A DNA stretch of 64,000 nt from Monosporascus cannonballus (taxonomy: Eukaryota; Ascomycota; Sordariomycetes; Xylariales): positions 1 to 64,000 of the forward strand of contig QJNS01000713.1 in the NCBI GenBank assembly GCA_004154925.1, in the 5' to 3' direction. The notes beneath the pieces were generated by a model, which saw only the letters and a list, made by a program, of their open reading frames with translations, had not been told where the DNA came from and did not search any database. A program made the translations under genes and the position numbers. Positions 11,662-22,237 of the stretch are shown one piece after another. Numbering within the stretch: the first letter of the stretch is position 1; every line of letters begins with the position of its first letter.

Positions 11662-12934
11662 ATGAAACCGAAAGGCCAGGACGCAAAACGGAGCGCACGG
11701 CCGTCCGGCACGGAGAATACAGTCACGGTATGGAAGACCCCGCCCCCAGTGCCTTCGGGGCCGCCGCCTATCGAGGATAGCTAATCTCAAGTTTCATCAC
11801 AGTTACGCCGGGAGCGCGGTAAACGGGCGCAGCGCGCCTTCAGGCAGAGGCAGATTGATGCGATCAGGGGTCTCCAGGAAGAAAACCAGAGGCTGCGAGA
11901 TGCCATCGCTAAGATCGGAGGCGCCGTCAGTCATTCGGAATCTCCCTTGATCGAGGTTATTGGAGATGCTTGCCGCATCGCCGGCGTCGAAGCTCCTCGT
12001 TCAATTTCCAGTTCAGAGTCCCCGCAATCCGTGGCAGGGAACCGCCGTTTTGACCTTTCTGCGCCGCTGTTGGACAAAAGAGGAGAAGTCGAGGTTTCGG
12101 CTGGACCGCCTTTGGGATGGACAGAGACCAACCATCAAGGACTTGTCAGACAGAATTCGCCAGGGATAGAATATCAAGATCAACTCGTATCGAACGGCGA
12201 TCTAGACTCAGCAACTGGGAGACGCGACAATAGCGAGAATGGCGGCATCGAATTTGGCTCGGAAGACGGTTGGTCGCCGAATCCTATACCTCCCATGACG
12301 TGGGCACCAGAACGAGTCCTCCCCCTCGCGGACCCGCCACCCGATATCATACCATACTTGGGTGCGAGCGCAGACAGCCTGCCGGCCCGACTATACTGGG
12401 CGGCTCTCTCATTCGCATTCCGAAGCGCTCCGGCCGCCGACTAATAGCGGGCCCCCCGCCGAAGACGCCGTAGCCACGACCCTCGACGTGTTCTACGCGA
12501 CGGTGCGGCGGGAGAAGCTGCCGCTGATCCAGAACCTGCTGCACGCGCGCCTGCAGTTCCGACGGCGCGGGTACCTCGAGGCCGGCACGGCCCACCCCGC
12601 CAGGCGCGATCCCGTCGCCCACGCCCTGTACGCCGACCAGATCGTCGCGGAGCTCGAGAGGGTCGGCGCCCGCAAGCGCGACTTCCTGACGCCGTTCGAC
12701 GTCGCCGCGCGCCTCAGGGCCCAGCTCGGAGAGGCGGAGTACCCCGTCCTCGAGGCCGCGCTGTGCGGTTCCCCGCGGAGCAGCGAGCATGTCCCGCTCG
12801 TGCGCCAACTGGTCCGCATGATCACGCGCAATGCGATGTGCTTTGGCGATAGCCCGCGCTGGACGCCCGAGGCAATATCGCGCGTTGCCGCGTCTTGGCT
12901 GGCTGGGACTCGGAAGACGGCAATGGTTATGTAG
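11662..12934 (+). pseudogene. Fungal bZIP transcription factor with C-terminal conserved domain, disrupted
   Basis: A basic region RRERGKRAQRAFRQRQ (11806-11853) runs into a short zipper (LQEENQRLRDAIAKI). Further on are a linker PPPDIIPYLGASADSLPARL with YW, and a C-terminal domain ending LVRQLVRMITRNAMCF then RWTPEAISRVAASWLAGT, the arrangement of a common family of Pezizomycotina bZIP regulators. Two lesions break it. TAA at 11782-11784 separates the ATG-containing leader (from 11662) from the basic region. The frame then shifts between about 12362 and 12444: frame 1 ends at TAA after RSAPAAD, and the domain resumes in another frame and stops at TAG 12932-12934. CAA-to-TAA would explain the stop. 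I found no GT-AG intron that removes either lesion. Alternatives are an unrecognised intron near the start plus one sequencing indel in a GC-rich stretch. Confidence 0.75.
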
Positions 12935-13445
12935 AGGTGCTTTAATGTACCTTCACGTCTGGCCAATGCTCCTCAAGCGAGTGTTTGCTGTTTGTCAGTC
13001 TATTGAGCAAGATAAAGCATCGCCACATGGAAGGTGGCGAGCGTAATACTATGCTTTAGGACTTGCCTCTATGACGCCATGTAATGGAGGACCATAATAC
13101 CGTTCATACTTGTTCAGCAGAGGGCGAAAGAGTGATACATTTGGAAAAGGGGTTTTCTCAGGAGGGAAACCAAGAGATAGCCGTCCATAGCGCAAATGGT
13201 ACTTACGCTATGAGGAAATTGCGGCTCCAAATCTGATGATGTTCAAAAGGGCAGCCGCTTGATACTCGGTATAGGCTTACACTCGGCAGTAATTGGATCT
13301 GGAAGTATGATACGTGTTAACCGATGCAGCTGTCAGGGAAAATGGTAAAGTACGGAGTGAGAGGCAGAAGAAGCAGCCCAGCAGGTGGTTCATAGTATGG
13401 GTAGTAAATAGATGACCATTAATGCCTGCCCTTTTCTAACTACTC

Positions 13446-13460
13446 GGGGGCGAAGCCCCC
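13446..13460. repeat. Short perfect GC hairpin
   Basis: GGGGGC-GAA-GCCCCC, followed by CCTATATATAC. It resembles a bacterial terminator stem but is in fungal intergenic DNA, so no function is assigned. Confidence 0.5.
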
Positions 13461-14435
13461 CTATATATACACAAACTGGAGCCACACTGGTGGGTCGCTG
13501 GGCCCCGGAAAGGGGGCCGCACCTTGGCACCTGACAGGGAGCGATCATCAAGGAGGGGCATAATGACTGTGTTGGTACGATCTCTGCCAGTAATTCTCTT
13601 TCTTTGTTAGTGGGACTATGGGTTATCGTATATTATAACAGAATAAGCCACGAGTGTCTTAGGCGAACGAGACTGACAGACTTTAATCAGAATCGTGAGT
13701 AGTTACTAGTCAATTTCTCTATGCCCTGGTTGTGGTGCGTAGTTGTTGGCTGACCTAATGGCTACAGATACCATCACAGAAGAAGCCTCCAACAATGCCT
13801 CCTTGTTTGGCGGGTAGACAATCACGAATACAGCTTCTATGCATGGTTAAACCTCATGGTTCGAACAAGAAAGAATAGTAGGTCCACAGCTCGTTCCTCA
13901 CCTCCATATGCAAAAGCTTCGTTCCTCACGCTGTTGCTTTCGGCATTTTTTAATGACCTTAAATTCACTCCAGGACCTATTTTTTGAAGTTTATGCTTAT
14001 ACAAATATTACCAGCCCTGTTTAATAATATCCTCCGGCAGCCACAGGTGGCACCTGCGGTGGGTCGCCTGTCCGGTTCAAAAGAGAACGCCCAAGCTATG
14101 AGCGAGACTGTGTATGTTAAGACCCAGCCGATAACAGTTTTGGCCAGGCATTATATAAGTAAGTTCAATTCAGCAAAGCTTTGATATTTAATATCAAAAT
14201 ATAGATGTCTAGTAAAGCCTTTACTCGTCATTAAGTGGATATAAAGCATAGAGATAAGTGCAGTATTAGAGTCTGCAGAAGAAAGATGATTATTTATGGA
14301 GTCTCTATTATATGATATTAATCAAAGTCTATCCATATGATATAGTTGTTCCGGAGGGCAAATTGGTATCTGCAAATTGATGGTAATGCACCCATATGCT
14401 GGCCGTCAAAGGGCGACGAAGGGGGGGGGGGGGGG

Positions 14436-14445
14436 NNNNNNNNNN
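14436..14445. other. Assembly gap (10 N)
   Basis: Ten N flanked by 15 consecutive G on the left (14421-14435) and a C4-G-C2-G8 run on the right. The homopolymers probably caused the break; the true gap length is unknown. Confidence 0.98.
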
Positions 14446-14573
14446 CCCCGCCGGGGGGGGCCGCTCTTATAGATAAACAACCCCCCTTTCGTGGATGCCG
14501 AGGTCAGGCGCACCCCATATCAATTTTCGAGATTCGGTTTGTTCTCCTTATCGTCATCTATCTCGCTTCAATT

Positions 14574-14588
14574 ATGATGATGATGATG
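14574..14588 (+). repeat. (ATG)5 microsatellite
   Basis: Five tandem ATG units in intergenic DNA. Confidence 0.8.
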
Positions 14589-15507
14589 ACATGACAGTGC
14601 TAAGGCGGATTTGCCAACGCTAACTCAGGCAAGTATTTTTTTTTCAAGCCCATGATGCGCAGTCCCTCAGTCCTGAACGCATTGTTCGGGTTCTCAAGCA
14701 GTGCACCAAAGGTATGTACAGGAAACAACCAAAACTCACAGGCGGTAAAAACCGTCGCCTCCGAGCCAGCACCAGGAACTTGCCTAAACTGACCGTTCCT
14801 AAAAATTCCCTTTACCTGGTCTTCATGTTATATACTGGGCAAACCCGGCTACTAGCTTTAGGCCCGGCAAGAGGGGAGAGGACGATAGCCTGGGACTGGG
14901 GTCATTGGGACTCGGTCCCGGCTGTACAACAAATCGGTCCCCTGTCACCCGGCACATATTAGTGCTTGGAATTATTTTGTCGGTCAATATTATTCTACCT
15001 TATGCAGCGCAGTTCCGTATATAATGCAAATAACTGTATCATTCATAAAGAACCTCCTATCTCGATGCCGAGTACTTCGTGCGTAAGTGGAACCTCGACG
15101 TTGAGTGTGGTAGCACTGTAGCAGCCCTTCTGGGCCCCGGACTGCTATTACTAGCACCAGTGGGTCCCCACTAACCACCAGCCGCTTAGCAATATGTAAC
15201 CTTAATCGGCCACCCCTGAACCCTGCAAGCTCCGAAGCTGCTTGAACTAAAAACTTCTAAAATTCCGTCATATCAGTTGGCCTGACAGGCAGCTAGCTGT
15301 CGACCTTCTTATCCATATCTTAACAACAACTCGGCATCGACATTCCAGTTGTTGCGCTACTTTACAACAGCAATATTTTCATACCGCCTAACGCTATTAA
15401 TTGTAATCTGCGCCCGGCATCCTGAAGCAGCACACCCACTCTCTCTTTACCATGATATAGAACCGTCCTTACGAGTGGTTCGGCATCATATCGGTAGTTC
15501 AACCACC

Positions 15508-17117
15508 ATGTCGATCGGCGCGTCGAAGACGAACTCGCTCGCCCAGTACCTGGAGCAGCTGCAAGGGACGACGTTTAGACGACTCTACCAGCAGCCCTCT
15601 ACGGCATTCGCCATCTTCCGGCGGATGCTTCCCCATCTGGGTATGCCGAAATCGATGGAGCCGTGAAAGGCGACCCCAATGTGATAATCGTAGCTAACGG
15701 GACGGGGCTCAAAACAGCGAAGACGATAGTCATGGCGTGTCTCTACATGCCGACTCCATTCCTCCTCTCCGACCTCGAAATATGGGTCAAGCCCACGGCG
15801 AAACGCGAGAAGGACCAGGCCATCTCGATCCTCAAGTCCCTCTACATCGTCTCCATCTCCATACCTTCGAAAGACACGCCGCAGACCATGACTCTGACGC
15901 CCAACTTCAAGAACAGCTTACGGCTAGCGTTGGAGGGCGGGGGCCAGCACAAATCCTTCGGAGTACCCTCGAACCAGCCCGTCCCGAGCGAGATCGACGT
16001 AGCGTTCCTGGACCGGTACGCGCGGAAGAAGTGGGACGACATCCTGCACTTCGTGGTGAACTCGGTGGGGTTCAACAGCTCGGAACGGAGCTCCGCGGGA
16101 CCTAAGCAGTCGGTGAAGGACCTGCTGGTGGGCGGGCGGCTCGTGGAGCGCAGGGCCGTGGGCAGCGGCATCAGCATCACACAGGCGGGCTTCACGTTCC
16201 TGCTGCAGGAGACCAACGCGCAGGTCTGGACGCTGCTGCTGCTGTGGCTCGAGGCCGCCGACCACGCCAACAGCAACGGCGCCGACACGGGCATGGACAG
16301 CGTCGACATGCTCTCCTTCTTCTTCCTTCTGGCGTCGCTCGAGCTCGGCCGCGCCTACAGCACCGACGCGCTGACCGAGACGCGCCAGAACATGCTCCCC
16401 AACCTCGTCGACTTCGGCCTCATCCACATCCCGCCCACGAACCCGCACCAGTTCTTCCCACCGCGGCTCGCCACGACGCTGACGAGCAGCGAGACGGCGC
16501 TGCGCAGCGTGAGCGCCGGGTTCTCGGCAGCGACGGCGGCGGGGACCACGGGGCCAGGGGTCGGGGGGGCCGCGGGTGGCGAGAACGGCGGCGGGGGCGG
16601 GGGCGCGCTCGGCGACGCGCAGGACAAGAACAGCATCATCCTCGAGACCAACTTCCGGATGTACGCGTACGTGCAGTCGCCGCTGCAGATCGCGGTGTTG
16701 GCGCTGTTCAGCGACCTCAAGTTCCGGTTCCGGGGCCTCGTGTCGGGCCACCTGACGCGGGCGTCGATCCGGCGCGCCATCGAGATGGGCATCACGAGCG
16801 ACCAGGTCGTGTCGTACCTGGCGGCGCACGCGCACGAGCAGATGCGGCGCGTGGCCCAGGCGACCCGCCGGCCGCTGCTGCCGCCCGTCGTCGTCGACCA
16901 GATCCGCCTCTGGCAGCTCGACTCGGAGCGCATGGCCGCCACCCCCGGCTGGCTGCTGCGCAACCACGACTCCTACCAGGAGTACCTCGACATGGCCAAC
17001 TTCGCCGACGACATCGGCGTCGTCGTCTGGCGCAACGACCGCAAGCGCATGTTCTTCGTCAACCGCATCGACCAGATCAAGGACTACATGAGGGTCCGCG
17101 GCAAGGCGAGGGAGCAG

Positions 17118-17149
<32 letters not shown>

Positions 17150-17153
17150 TTAA
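15508..17153 (+). CDS. TFB2: TFIIH core subunit Tfb2 (p52)
   Basis: Subunit of the general transcription and DNA-repair factor TFIIH, where Tfb2/p52 anchors and stimulates the XPB/Ssl2 translocase. The start ACCACCATG at 15508 has a good context. Exon 1 is 15508-15640 and exon 2 15718-17153. The 77-nt intron 15641-15717 has donor GTATGC, a GCTAAC branch site near 15693 and acceptor ACAG; joining reads MLPHLAKTIVMACLYMP. Total 522 aa, close to yeast Tfb2 (513). Family blocks include PFLLSDLEIWVKP, LLLWLEAAD, FRMYAYVQSPLQIAVLALF with SDLKFRF, and the C-terminal WLLRNHDSYQEYLDMANFAD domain that pairs with Tfb5. Oddities are a Gly/Ala-rich insert (about residues 325-350) and an uninterrupted Gln tail. 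Exon 2 is strongly GC-rich. The gene converges on the next gene. Confidence 0.96.
17115..17147 (+). repeat. CAG/CAA repeat coding an 11-Gln tail of Tfb2
   Basis: Six CAG codons, then alternating CAA/CAG, followed by His and stop. The tract lies after the last conserved block. Confidence 0.9.
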
Positions 17154-17783
17154 CGATGACATAAAAAGTATCGGCAGCAGAAGGCCGGCTGAGAACGAAG
17201 AACTCTTTGATTAAATCTGGTGGGGGTTTCGTTGAGAAACCTCGTGTCGGGCATATACTATAGAAAGGCGCAAGTTGTTCGTCTGGCCCCGGGGGGAGGA
17301 TGGTGTCATTTTTGGCATTTGCATTGGGACGGGCGTTTCGGCCTCGGGCATCATGGTGTTCGGCTGGGAATGGCCCGCAATAAATGAGCGTGCTACGCGA
17401 TGCTTTTTGTTTTTTGACTTTGAACATAAAACACGATACCTATTTCGGCAATACGGTATTAACAGTTCGGACATCGTCGATTCTTCATGAGATAATCGTG
17501 TTTCTACCCACCCACCAGTTGGTATCTGACGGCCCTAGTCTATATAGGTCGTGCGGAATTCATACACACATATCCCCCTACTCTATCGTACACGGCTGAT
17601 ACTGGACCGGGCAGATATGATATACAGCCCTCCTTCGCTATATCAATATCATAAAGCATGAGTTAGCCCCCCCTTTGTCCATCCGCCATTCGTCCCTTTG
17701 CCCCTTATATGCCATCATTGCCCCCTCTGTCCTTATACACAACAATAATCATATCACACGACGCGATCCCCAATCCCACAACC
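17154..17783. other. Convergent intergenic spacer
   Basis: Lies between the 3' ends of TFB2 and the following minus-strand gene. No gene or repeat recognised; both transcripts should terminate here. Confidence 0.5.
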
Positions 17784-19676
17784 TCACAGCACAAAGCTCC
17801 CTCGCTTCCCACCATGGCCCCGCGGACCTCCACCAACATCGCCGACGGCAACCGACGACGTAGAATTCCTCTTCCCGGTGATACCGACGCCGACGCCGCT
17901 GGCGCCCAGCAGCCGCCCGACCCAGCCGCCTGTGGCACGATGGTTCTCCATGGATCCACCGCACGGGAGCAAGGCCTCGCAGCCGACGCGCCGCGCGTAC
18001 ATCTGCTGCCACGCGTGCAGGCTGCGGCGTGCCTCGTTGGTCGCGCACAGCGCCTCGAGGTGCTGGAACGCGCGCTGGCTGCGGCAGTGCTCGTCGTGCA
18101 TCATGAGCGGCAGTGTCGCCTCCTCCTGATGGTCGTCCTGCCCGTAGGTCCCGGTTCCAAGCTTGGACTTTCGCGGCGTCGTTGCTGTCGTAGTGGCGGT
18201 GACGGTGATGGTGGATTTCGTGGTGGAGGACGAGGCCGTCTTTTGCTTTCTCTCGTTGGAAGCGGTAGCGGCCGTGGTCTCTAGGTGGTGCGCGAAGGCG
18301 TTGCCACTGCTGCTGCTCGTCTTCATAGGCTGCCGGGGCGGCGGGATACTACCGGTCGTGGCGGCCGCGGGGAGTCCCCACGTCTTCGTCACCTTAGGCG
18401 GCGCCTGCTCCGCCTGTGCGTACATAACCGTAGGGAGGTTCTCGGGGAGCAGCATCTCCGACCGGAACTTGTCGTGCAGCGCGACGAAGCGGCCTGTCCA
18501 GTAGGCCGACGGTTGCGCCGTGCGTATCTTGCCAGGCGAGGTGTTGCCTGCGACGGTGCGAATAGAGGTCGTTGAGGTCGACATCCCGAAGCGGCTATCC
18601 ATGGTGGAAGAGTCCGTCGTCCCCCTGGTCGACGTGGTTGCGGTGGTGGATGTAGAGGGATGGCGCGAGTCGTTGCGTGTGAAGCTCGCTAGCGAAGACC
18701 GCGAGAGCGAGTTTGTGATGTTGGAGAAGACGTTTAGGGTGCGAGATCTCGGGATGTTAGGTTGTGCCTTCTGCCTTGAGTTGGGCCGCGTCGCCTTGAG
18801 AAGCAGTCTGGAGGCAGCTAGGTCGAGGCTGTCTTGTCGAGTATTAGCGATACTGACCTGGGAGGCGGAGAGTGGAATGTTTTCTCTCTGTAGGTGCGAT
18901 AGTGCTGTTGCTGTGGCGTAACTAGTAGCTATGGAAGCCTTGGGTAGCGGTGAGGCTCTTCGTCCCCCTGGGTGATAGGGTGCTGGCAACGGCAGGTTGC
19001 TCGATTTGGATGGCGAGAGGGTTCCTCGCGGAGCTGGCAGGTTGGTGCAAGTTTTAGATGCAGTGATGGACGAGTAGGCCGTCGTGGGATTACTGGTTAG
19101 TGGACCGTCTGTCATGAAGCTTGCTGAGAGCCTCCGAGTGGAATTTGAAGTCGTCGCTGACGGGTGGTGGGTGTTCTGAGGCGGTGCCGGCAAAGCGATC
19201 TGCGACTCAAGTGATATAGCATTTGCCCGGGGCCCGCTGGGTCCGAGCGAGGCGACGCTTTTCGTCAACTGCGACTTGGAAGGGGAGGGATAGCCATAGC
19301 TCTGCCTAGCACGGGGTTTATCTCTGTCATTCCGTCCAGTGTTGTTTTGCGAGTCTTGACGCTCTAGCGCGGTTTGTCTATTGCCTTCTCCGGCTCGACT
19401 AGAACAGGCGGAAAGGGATGAAAATCTATGTGGATGTATGGCTTGGGGGCGACGCAACTCTTTGGAACTCGTCCCTATTTCGGCGTCATGGGGCAAGCCC
19501 CGTCGTTTTCGGGACAAGCCAGTGGGTGTGGGAGTCGGAGGAGAATCTCGACCTGAAGTCATCCTCACTCTACCAGGACTTCGATGCATCTTTGAAATGT
19601 CGTGCTGCGAAAATGAAGGAATAATAGGAAGGTTCTGGCTGTCAAGACTATGAAGAAAGTGCCCTTGGTGCAGCAT
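17784..19676 (-). CDS. Conserved-looking disordered protein of unknown function
   Basis: A single uninterrupted frame of 630 codons with ATG at 19676 and TGA at 17784-17786. A second ATG at residue 30 (MHRSPGRVRM) could be the true start. Residues 1 to about 385 are rich in Ser, Thr, Pro and Arg and look disordered, with many possible phosphorylation sites and Ser-Pro pairs. A compact block SAYWTGRFVALHDKFRSEML near residue 390, and a second near 523-553 (RSQRAFQHLEALCATNEARR followed by SLHAWQQMYARR), look folded and helical and are the likely functional parts. The C terminus is Gly/Ser-rich. I recognise no named domain or enzyme motif. Its length without stops on GC-balanced DNA, with shorter frames on the other strand, supports it as real. 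Confidence 0.8.
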   Translation of the reverse strand: MLHQGHFLHSLDSQNLPIIPSFSQHDISKMHRSPGRVRMTSGRDSPPTPTPTGLSRKRRGLPHDAEIGTSSKELRRPQAIHPHRFSSLSACSSRAGEGNRQTALERQDSQNNTGRNDRDKPRARQSYGYPSPSKSQLTKSVASLGPSGPRANAISLESQIALPAPPQNTHHPSATTSNSTRRLSASFMTDGPLTSNPTTAYSSITASKTCTNLPAPRGTLSPSKSSNLPLPAPYHPGGRRASPLPKASIATSYATATALSHLQRENIPLSASQVSIANTRQDSLDLAASRLLLKATRPNSRQKAQPNIPRSRTLNVFSNITNSLSRSSLASFTRNDSRHPSTSTTATTSTRGTTDSSTMDSRFGMSTSTTSIRTVAGNTSPGKIRTAQPSAYWTGRFVALHDKFRSEMLLPENLPTVMYAQAEQAPPKVTKTWGLPAAATTGSIPPPRQPMKTSSSSGNAFAHHLETTAATASNERKQKTASSSTTKSTITVTATTTATTPRKSKLGTGTYGQDDHQEEATLPLMMHDEHCRSQRAFQHLEALCATNEARRSLHAWQQMYARRVGCEALLPCGGSMENHRATGGWVGRLLGASGVGVGITGKRNSTSSVAVGDVGGGPRGHGGKRGSFVL

Positions 19677-20295
19677 AGGTTACGGCCGTGACCCGCAAGC
19701 TACTGAGTTCAGAAGCTAATAAATGCCCCTCGAATGTAAATTTCCAAGGTATGGAGTGCGAGCACGAGCACGAGCGTCGTCTGGATATGATGCCGTTGCT
19801 GCGCGTCCTCAAAAAGTTGCTTGCTTGGTGTTGGTAGTTCTGCTCGCGCTACCATGGCAACCCCTTTGACGGGTAGGCCAATACGCGTTCCAAAACTGCC
19901 TCTTGAGAATATACAGGCTGTTGTATGCTTGACCTCTGCGACTGGGCTGACTGAATTGAATTGTTTGTAATTTAAGTAGTCGAACGGGATTGTTGTGTAA
20001 GTAATTGACGTAAACAACTCCAGGTGCTAACCAGCAAGATGATTCCAGATTGACATTCCGGCTCCTGCGACTGACTGGGTAATTCCATCGTTGCTTCCCT
20101 TTCACATTGGCCTTTCCGTTTTACACCTACCGGCAAAACTCTCAATTATTTACTAAGTTAATGCACTCGACAGTAGCTATTCGGATGCCTTTTCCTGCCA
20201 AACAGGGTCCATAATACTACCCGATTCAAACAATACCGTTCCCGGTTTCCCATAACCAGCAACGACCATTTCCCCTTCATCGGCGGCAATAGAGG
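19677..20295. other. Intergenic, promoter side of the 630-aa gene
   Basis: No coding sequence supported. Short minus-strand frames at 19709-20105 lack features. Confidence 0.45.
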
Positions 20296-20795
20296 TCATT
20301 GGTGCGATGGGCCTGCTATAGGAAGTAGGCCTTGCATTAGAATCATTCCCAATCGCTGGAAAAACGCATAGACGCTTCCTGATGGCGCAGATCCCTCGTG
20401 TGTTCGTTGCCAGGCTGCGGCCGCGGGTCCTAAACGCCGTCCATCAGTTCTGGTTCCGGCGTTGTCCGTGCACGGAAGGTTTCCCTTACCTCCTGTGGGC
20501 GCAGTCTCGCTAATACCAAGGATCCTCTGCGTGAGGAGAATAGGCCAGGCCGGCCCGAAGAGTAGGGTCAGGACGGCAAGGCCCGCCTTCAACGTCGCGT
20601 CTAGTAGACAAGGGAGGTGGTGAGAAGGCGCGTCGCAGATATAGGGTTAAAGCCCGATTGGCGGCACTTACTTTCGCTCGACGCGAGACTGCGTAGTTTG
20701 AGTAAAATGGTCTTCGCGACCTCCAGGACGCGTTCTATGTCGAGAGAGCGTATGATCTCCATCGCGGATTTGGGGCGTTTCCGGCGATATCCCAT
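20296..20795 (-). CDS. Putative small protein with one transmembrane segment
   Basis: Proposed two-exon gene. Exon 1 is 20795-20672 (MGYRRKRPKSAMEIIRSLDI...LRSLASSE) and exon 2 begins at 20600. Intron 20671-20601 (71 nt) has donor GTAAGT and acceptor TACTAG. Joining gives 429 nt with no stop, 142 aa, and the junction continues as N-ATLKAGLAVLTLLFGPAW then PILLTQRIL, a hydrophobic helix at about residues 45-66. The N terminus is basic and helical. The C-terminal half after QRILG is less protein-like, so a further donor (GGTAAGG near 20488) may end exon 2 earlier. I do not recognise the family. The splice signals and the frame match are the only support. Confidence 0.45.
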
Positions 20796-21133
20796 GGCGG
20801 TTTGTCTGTCTAAGGGGTAGTAATTGGTAGAGAAAAAATCGGCTTACGCGCAGAGAGTATCTAATGTTAAGTCCTTGTTACATACTTTTGAGCCGCAAGT
20901 GGGAGGAAGCAGTGGGCTGAGGTTTTGTATGGTGGGTGCAGTTGGCCCCTTATTTCGAGCAAGTCGGTGAAGCTGGCTGGTCTGGACTCCACTTTTCTGT
21001 TCCTTTTGTTTTGCTCGTCTATAAACACAATGCGAGTCAAATTCACGGTCGGTGTGACCAGGGAAGTCTGACTAAGCATTGCGGTGATAATACAATTGCG
21101 ATGCCAAATCTATATTCCGTGCATGCTGATTGT
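20796..21133. other. Short spacer
   Basis: Between the putative membrane-protein gene and the 3' end of the TANGO2-like gene. Nothing recognised. Confidence 0.45.
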
Positions 21134-22156
21134 CTATTTATCCGTACTGGGTACGGTGAATTTGTGCTGTACGTCTCCCTTCCCTCTCTCGATCGGGTTC
21201 CCGTGCGCGTCCCACAGCGCCCTCTCCTTATACGTGATGTTACCATCCCAATCGAAAATAAGTATGGTCTGCCTCTGTGTCCCGTACGCCCCCTTCATGA
21301 AGAAATGAGCGGCTTCCGGTCGCTCTTCGGCTTCGCTGTCGTCCTCGATCTCGTCAAACGCCGCCTTCGCCTTACCGCTCTGCACCGCCTCGGCCATGTC
21401 CTTCTTTCCCTCCTCGTCGCTGAACGCGGGGATGAAGACGGACTCCCGGAGAGAGTCTAGGAATTGCGTGAAGGTCATGCCCGTAGTGAGGGGAAGGGTG
21501 TCGTCGTCGAGCACGGCGAATAGCTTCTCTGTGAGCTCGTCCTCGCCGAGGTCCTTGTCGACGGCATCCCGGATGGCGTCCTCCAGCAGTTTCTTCCCCT
21601 TCTTGATCTTCGGCCACTCGGGAGGGTCCGTGAAGATCGTGTTGCTGAGGCCCCAGACCTTGCCCCGCTCTCCGCCTATCCGCGGCACCATGTCCGGGTG
21701 GTCCGCGCGGTTGGAGACGATGGCGAGCGGCTCGATCCTGCCGTCCGCGCGCCGCTTGAGATCGCCGCAGATGAGCGAGAAGCCGCCGACGCCCTTGACC
21801 ATCCGGCTCTCGAGCATCCTATGCACGAAGTCGTCGAGGCCCTCCTCGGGCGGCGCTTCCAGCCACGCGGTCACCATGCCGCCGCGGCTCCGCACGCCGG
21901 AGATGGGGTGCTCCTGGTCGTCCTCGCTCGATTCCCGGTAGTTGGTCAGCACGGCGAACCGCCCGTCCTCGCCGACCCCGAGCCAGGTGCCGCGCTCGCG
22001 CCGGTAGAGGTCGCGCGCTGAGAGGATCTTGTGACCCGACGCTCGGTGGGTCCACCAGTAGGGCCGGCTGGTGGGTCGCAGTACATACTCGTCCCGGTTG
22101 TCGAGGACGATGAGCGCATACTTCGGGTGCGCCGTCGTGACGAGGGCAATGCACAT
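21134..22156 (-). CDS. TANGO2/NRDE family protein
   Basis: An intronless frame of 340 aa with ATG at 22156 and an intact stop. The N terminus MCIALVTTAHPKYALIVLDN leads straight into the defining Asn-Arg-Asp-Glu motif (residues 20-23), followed by the conserved R-P-T-x-R-P-Y-W and the block RERGTWLGVGEDGRFAVLTN then YRE. A later VWGLSNTIFTDPPEWPKIKK also matches the family. TANGO2 proteins occur from bacteria to man and have been linked to Golgi organisation, mitochondria and haem trafficking; the biochemical role is unsettled. Length is slightly above that of animal TANGO2 (about 276 aa), owing to an acidic insert (EIEDDSEAEERPE) near residues 280-292. No targeting sequence is evident. Confidence 0.93.
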   Translation of the reverse strand: MCIALVTTAHPKYALIVLDNRDEYVLRPTSRPYWWTHRASGHKILSARDLYRRERGTWLGVGEDGRFAVLTNYRESSEDDQEHPISGVRSRGGMVTAWLEAPPEEGLDDFVHRMLESRMVKGVGGFSLICGDLKRRADGRIEPLAIVSNRADHPDMVPRIGGERGKVWGLSNTIFTDPPEWPKIKKGKKLLEDAIRDAVDKDLGEDELTEKLFAVLDDDTLPLTTGMTFTQFLDSLRESVFIPAFSDEEGKKDMAEAVQSGKAKAAFDEIEDDSEAEERPEAAHFFMKGAYGTQRQTILIFDWDGNITYKERALWDAHGNPIERGKGDVQHKFTVPSTDK

Positions 22157-22237
22157 TGTGAGACGTGTTCAATGTTGCTTCGTTTGATAATTTCAAAAAT
22201 TCTTTTTCCGGTGTGAAACAGATGTAGTGTGCCGTGA

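Larger units (their letters stand above)
12935..15507. other. 2.6 kb gene-poor spacer with assembly gap
   Basis: Apart from the hairpin, the gap and the trinucleotide run listed separately, I see no gene. The frames at 13984-14184 (TTG start) and 14714-14962 have no recognisable features. The last few hundred bases must include the TFB2 promoter. Confidence 0.45.

Noticed and set aside
13446..13460. Rho-independent terminator-like hairpin
   Set aside because: The window is fungal and there is no U-tract or upstream gene; a chance palindrome is more likely.
16244..17164. Long Arg/Gly-rich frames on both strands over TFB2 exon 2 (306 and 412 codons)
   Set aside because: They are shadows produced by the high third-position GC of TFB2; the compositions are low-complexity.
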